Positions 33,298 through 34,822 of a stretch of DNA of 34,822 bases are shown in pieces (the stretch's first letter is position 1; every line of letters starts with the position of its first letter). Source of the stretch: Candidatus Blautia excrementipullorum (lineage in GTDB: Bacteria > Bacillota > Clostridia > Lachnospirales > Lachnospiraceae); assembly GCA_019118645.1 (NCBI GenBank), contig DWYN01000136.1:1-34822 (forward strand). Direction: 5' to 3'. Made by a program: the position numbers and the translations under genes. The notes under the pieces are model-generated. The model was not told the origin of the DNA and ran no database searches. It saw only the letters and a program-made list of their open reading frames with translations.

Positions 33298-34506
33298 ATG
33301 GATAAGACAGCATATTACGCAGTGACAGTAAGAAAATTCAGTGTTCTTTCCAGACACAGAGGCCGGATGGAAAAAACGCAGGAGCTTTATAACGAGATTC
33401 TGGGATTTTATTACAGATTGTATCTGGATACCCTCCCGGAAACTGGCTCCGGATCGATGGAGACCATGCGGAGTCTGGAAAAAATGACGATTGTGGGAAG
33501 AAACCGGGAACCGGTACCCTATCCCCTTCCCTGGAAAAAGGTTCCGCTCTACTTTCGAAGAGCAGCCATCAACGGGGCGGTGGCAGCGGCCAGAAGCTAT
33601 CTTGCAAGAGATGCCCAGAAGGAAGAAAGCCGGAATTTTACAGAATCGGTAACTTTCTATAAAGGAATGTACCGGGATTTTTCGGAAAACGGGATATCCC
33701 TGAAACTCTGGGACGGAGATTCCTGGAAATGGACCCGTCTGAGACTGAGAGGAAACGAAGTACCGGAGGAGGGGCAGATGATGTCCCCGGCGCTGGTTCT
33801 GCGGGAGAAAAAGACAGAACTCCACATCCCATGGAAAACTCCTGTCAGTGACGGGAGAAATGCGAAAGAGCGCATGAAGGCAGGGGAGAACATCTGCTCT
33901 GCTGTATTCACAAACAGAGATGCATGCGTTGTGTGCTGCATTCTGGATTCCGACGGGAAAACGACGGACAGCCTGTTTTTGAAGGGCGGCACAGAGTATT
34001 CCCACCAATGCGGCCATTATCTGGAAAAACTGAAAAAATCACAGGCATCGAAGGGGGCAGGAAACAATCCCCGGGGAAATGCAAAATACTGGGAAAAACT
34101 GAAAAACATCAGCGACAATTACGCGCATCAGATCAGCCGTCAGGTGATCGACTACTGTAAAAAGAATCATGTCGGTATTCTTGTGCTGCCGTATTTTGAA
34201 CAAAACCACAGAAATATCATTATGCATTCGTCGGGAAGATATTCGCCTATCTATTTAAGTACATCTGTCCGGGAAAAGCTGAAATACAAGGCGTGGCAGG
34301 CGGGAATCGTGGTTCTGGAAGCACAACAGCATAAAATCAGTTCTGTATGCAGCATCTGCGGATCAGAGATCAGGCAGAGCGGCACCGAGTTTTTCTGTGA
34401 AAAGGGACACCGGGGGAACAGATACCTGAATACGGCCAGAAATCTGGGGCTGAAGTGCCTGAATGACTTTCAGAGCAAACAGAAGTCTGAGCATGAAAAT
34501 CGTTGA
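33298..34506 (+). CDS. TnpB-like (IS605 OrfB/Cas12-related) protein, apparently nuclease-dead
   Basis: A 402-residue intact ORF. The N-terminal half has TnpB-type recognition features (TVRKFSVLSRHRGRMEKTQE, FRRAAINGAVAAARSYLA, LKLWDGDSWKWTRLRLRG). The C-terminal RuvC-like part keeps the family skeleton but the catalytic acids look lost: Ala202 where GIDxG has Asp (ICSAVFTNRDA), Pro298 where Glu is expected (LVLPYFEQN), and Asn374/Tyr376 for the DxD of the last motif (NRYLNTARNL). The zinc knuckle keeps Cys351, Cys354 and Cys367, while the fourth ligand is absent or replaced by His371. It has its own promoter, with GAGG seven bases before the ATG. No TnpA or other transposase is nearby. Likely an exapted RNA-guided DNA-binding protein like TldR; a decaying transposon gene is the alternative. 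Alignment was by eye. Confidence 0.8.
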   Translation: MDKTAYYAVTVRKFSVLSRHRGRMEKTQELYNEILGFYYRLYLDTLPETGSGSMETMRSLEKMTIVGRNREPVPYPLPWKKVPLYFRRAAINGAVAAARSYLARDAQKEESRNFTESVTFYKGMYRDFSENGISLKLWDGDSWKWTRLRLRGNEVPEEGQMMSPALVLREKKTELHIPWKTPVSDGRNAKERMKAGENICSAVFTNRDACVVCCILDSDGKTTDSLFLKGGTEYSHQCGHYLEKLKKSQASKGAGNNPRGNAKYWEKLKNISDNYAHQISRQVIDYCKKNHVGILVLPYFEQNHRNIIMHSSGRYSPIYLSTSVREKLKYKAWQAGIVVLEAQQHKISSVCSICGSEIRQSGTEFFCEKGHRGNRYLNTARNLGLKCLNDFQSKQKSEHENR

Positions 34507-34605
34507 TGCTCCGACTGCTGCTTTGCGAGAGATAAAAGGATTTGCTACCACATAAATAGAAATATGCAAAACAGACAGGCCTAGAACAGATGGATTAAAA
34601 AATGA

Positions 34606-34633
34606 GAAAACGAGTGACTGAGTCACTGTTTTC
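34606..34633 (+). ncRNA. Stem-loop in the TnpB-like 3' region
   Basis: GAAAAC (34606-34611) pairs with GTTTTC (34628-34633), and inside, after one bulged G, AGTGA with TCACT around CTGAG. It lies about 100 bases after the stop codon and before the GC-rich RNA candidate, so it may be its 5' domain. Confidence 0.5.
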
Positions 34634-34655
34634 ATAGATTTCAGCGGGAAACTGC

Positions 34656-34763
34656 AAAAAGGGCAGAACCCATCGGGTTTTGCCTTTGGGTCTGAGCACC
34701 GCCCGCCGGAGTCCGCAAAGACCCCGGGAAGACAGCGGCTTTATGCTGCGGGAGTGCTTGAAG
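34656..34763 (+). ncRNA. GC-rich structured RNA candidate, possibly an omega/guide RNA scaffold
   Basis: In an AT-rich 316-bp gap after the TnpB-like gene, this stretch is markedly GC-rich and self-complementary. A 13-bp hairpin (AAAGG-G-CAGAACCC with GGGTTTTGCCTTT, loop ATC, 34658-34687) is followed by GGGTCT (34688-34693) pairing AGACCC (34719-34724). AGCAC (34695-34699), inside that loop, pairs GTGCT (34754-34758) outside it, a pseudoknot. CAGC/GCTG (34733-34748) forms a further hairpin. The structure ends in TTGAAG and the sequence becomes AT-rich again (from 34764), where a guide would lie in a TnpB-type RNA. No ORF. The rest of the gap to 34822 shows nothing clear. Confidence 0.55.
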
Positions 34764-34822
34764 TTATAAAAAGAAAAAGCCTTACGGAATCCGGATCCGG
34801 CAGATCAGGACAAAAGGCAAAG

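Noticed and set aside
34779-34819. GCCTT...AAGGC pairing at the window end as a terminator for the RNA candidate
   Set aside because: The stem is short with a long irregular loop, no T-run follows, and the window ends before it can be judged.

Overview
The window looks like a chromosomal segment from an anaerobic Firmicute of the class Clostridia, most likely a Lachnospiraceae relative. The indicators are strong AGGAGG-type ribosome binding sites, a type III glutamine synthetase, an LL-diaminopimelate aminotransferase, a class F-like flavodiiron fusion, an ANTAR nitrogen regulator beside glnA, and a non-discriminating AspRS next to gatCAB. This assignment is inference from gene content; no rRNA or tRNA gene was seen.

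Layout. 1-1100: a Crp/Fnr-type regulator on the minus strand with matching palindromes in its promoter and just beyond its stop codon, then a structured gap. 1113-20773: a glutamine-economy island. glnN (GS type III, minus) diverges from purF; then come pyrG-gltB-gltD, and glnA-ANTAR regulator-aspS2-gatC-gatA-gatB-dapL, closed by a strong terminator at 20804-20830. Nearly every product makes glutamine, uses it as amide donor, or regulates it. 21010-27179: an apparent operon of a Cof-type HAD phosphatase, a three-module flavodiiron/rubredoxin/NADH-oxidoreductase fusion, an oligo-1,6-glucosidase-like GH13 enzyme and a tyrosine phosphatase. 27250-32856: branched-chain amino acid genes, namely azlC-azlD (export), ilvN-ilvC, a divergent LysR regulator and leuC-leuD. 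33007-34822: an isolated accessory locus with an intact TnpB-like protein whose three RuvC catalytic acids all appear replaced, preceded by two mutually inverted palindromes and followed by a GC-rich, pseudoknot-capable RNA candidate.

Two signals stand out. (1) The four transcription starts of the glutamine island (glnN, purF, pyrG, glnA) each carry, close to the predicted 5' end, a small hairpin with hexaloop AANGGC (A at position 1, G at position 4, the ANTAR signature). Its loop and 3' arm are also the 5' arm of an intrinsic terminator. The ANTAR protein is encoded just downstream of glnA, so this looks like a local antitermination regulon with one hexaloop per leader instead of the usual two. 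(2) The TnpB-like gene with its putative guide-type RNA resembles exapted nuclease-dead TnpB proteins (TldR-like RNA-guided repressors).

The genes fit together: GS and GOGAT assimilate ammonium; PurF, CTP synthase, GOGAT and GatCAB spend glutamine; the ANTAR protein would coordinate these units; DapL draws amino groups from glutamate. The ilv/leu/azl block handles branched-chain amino acids under a LysR regulator.
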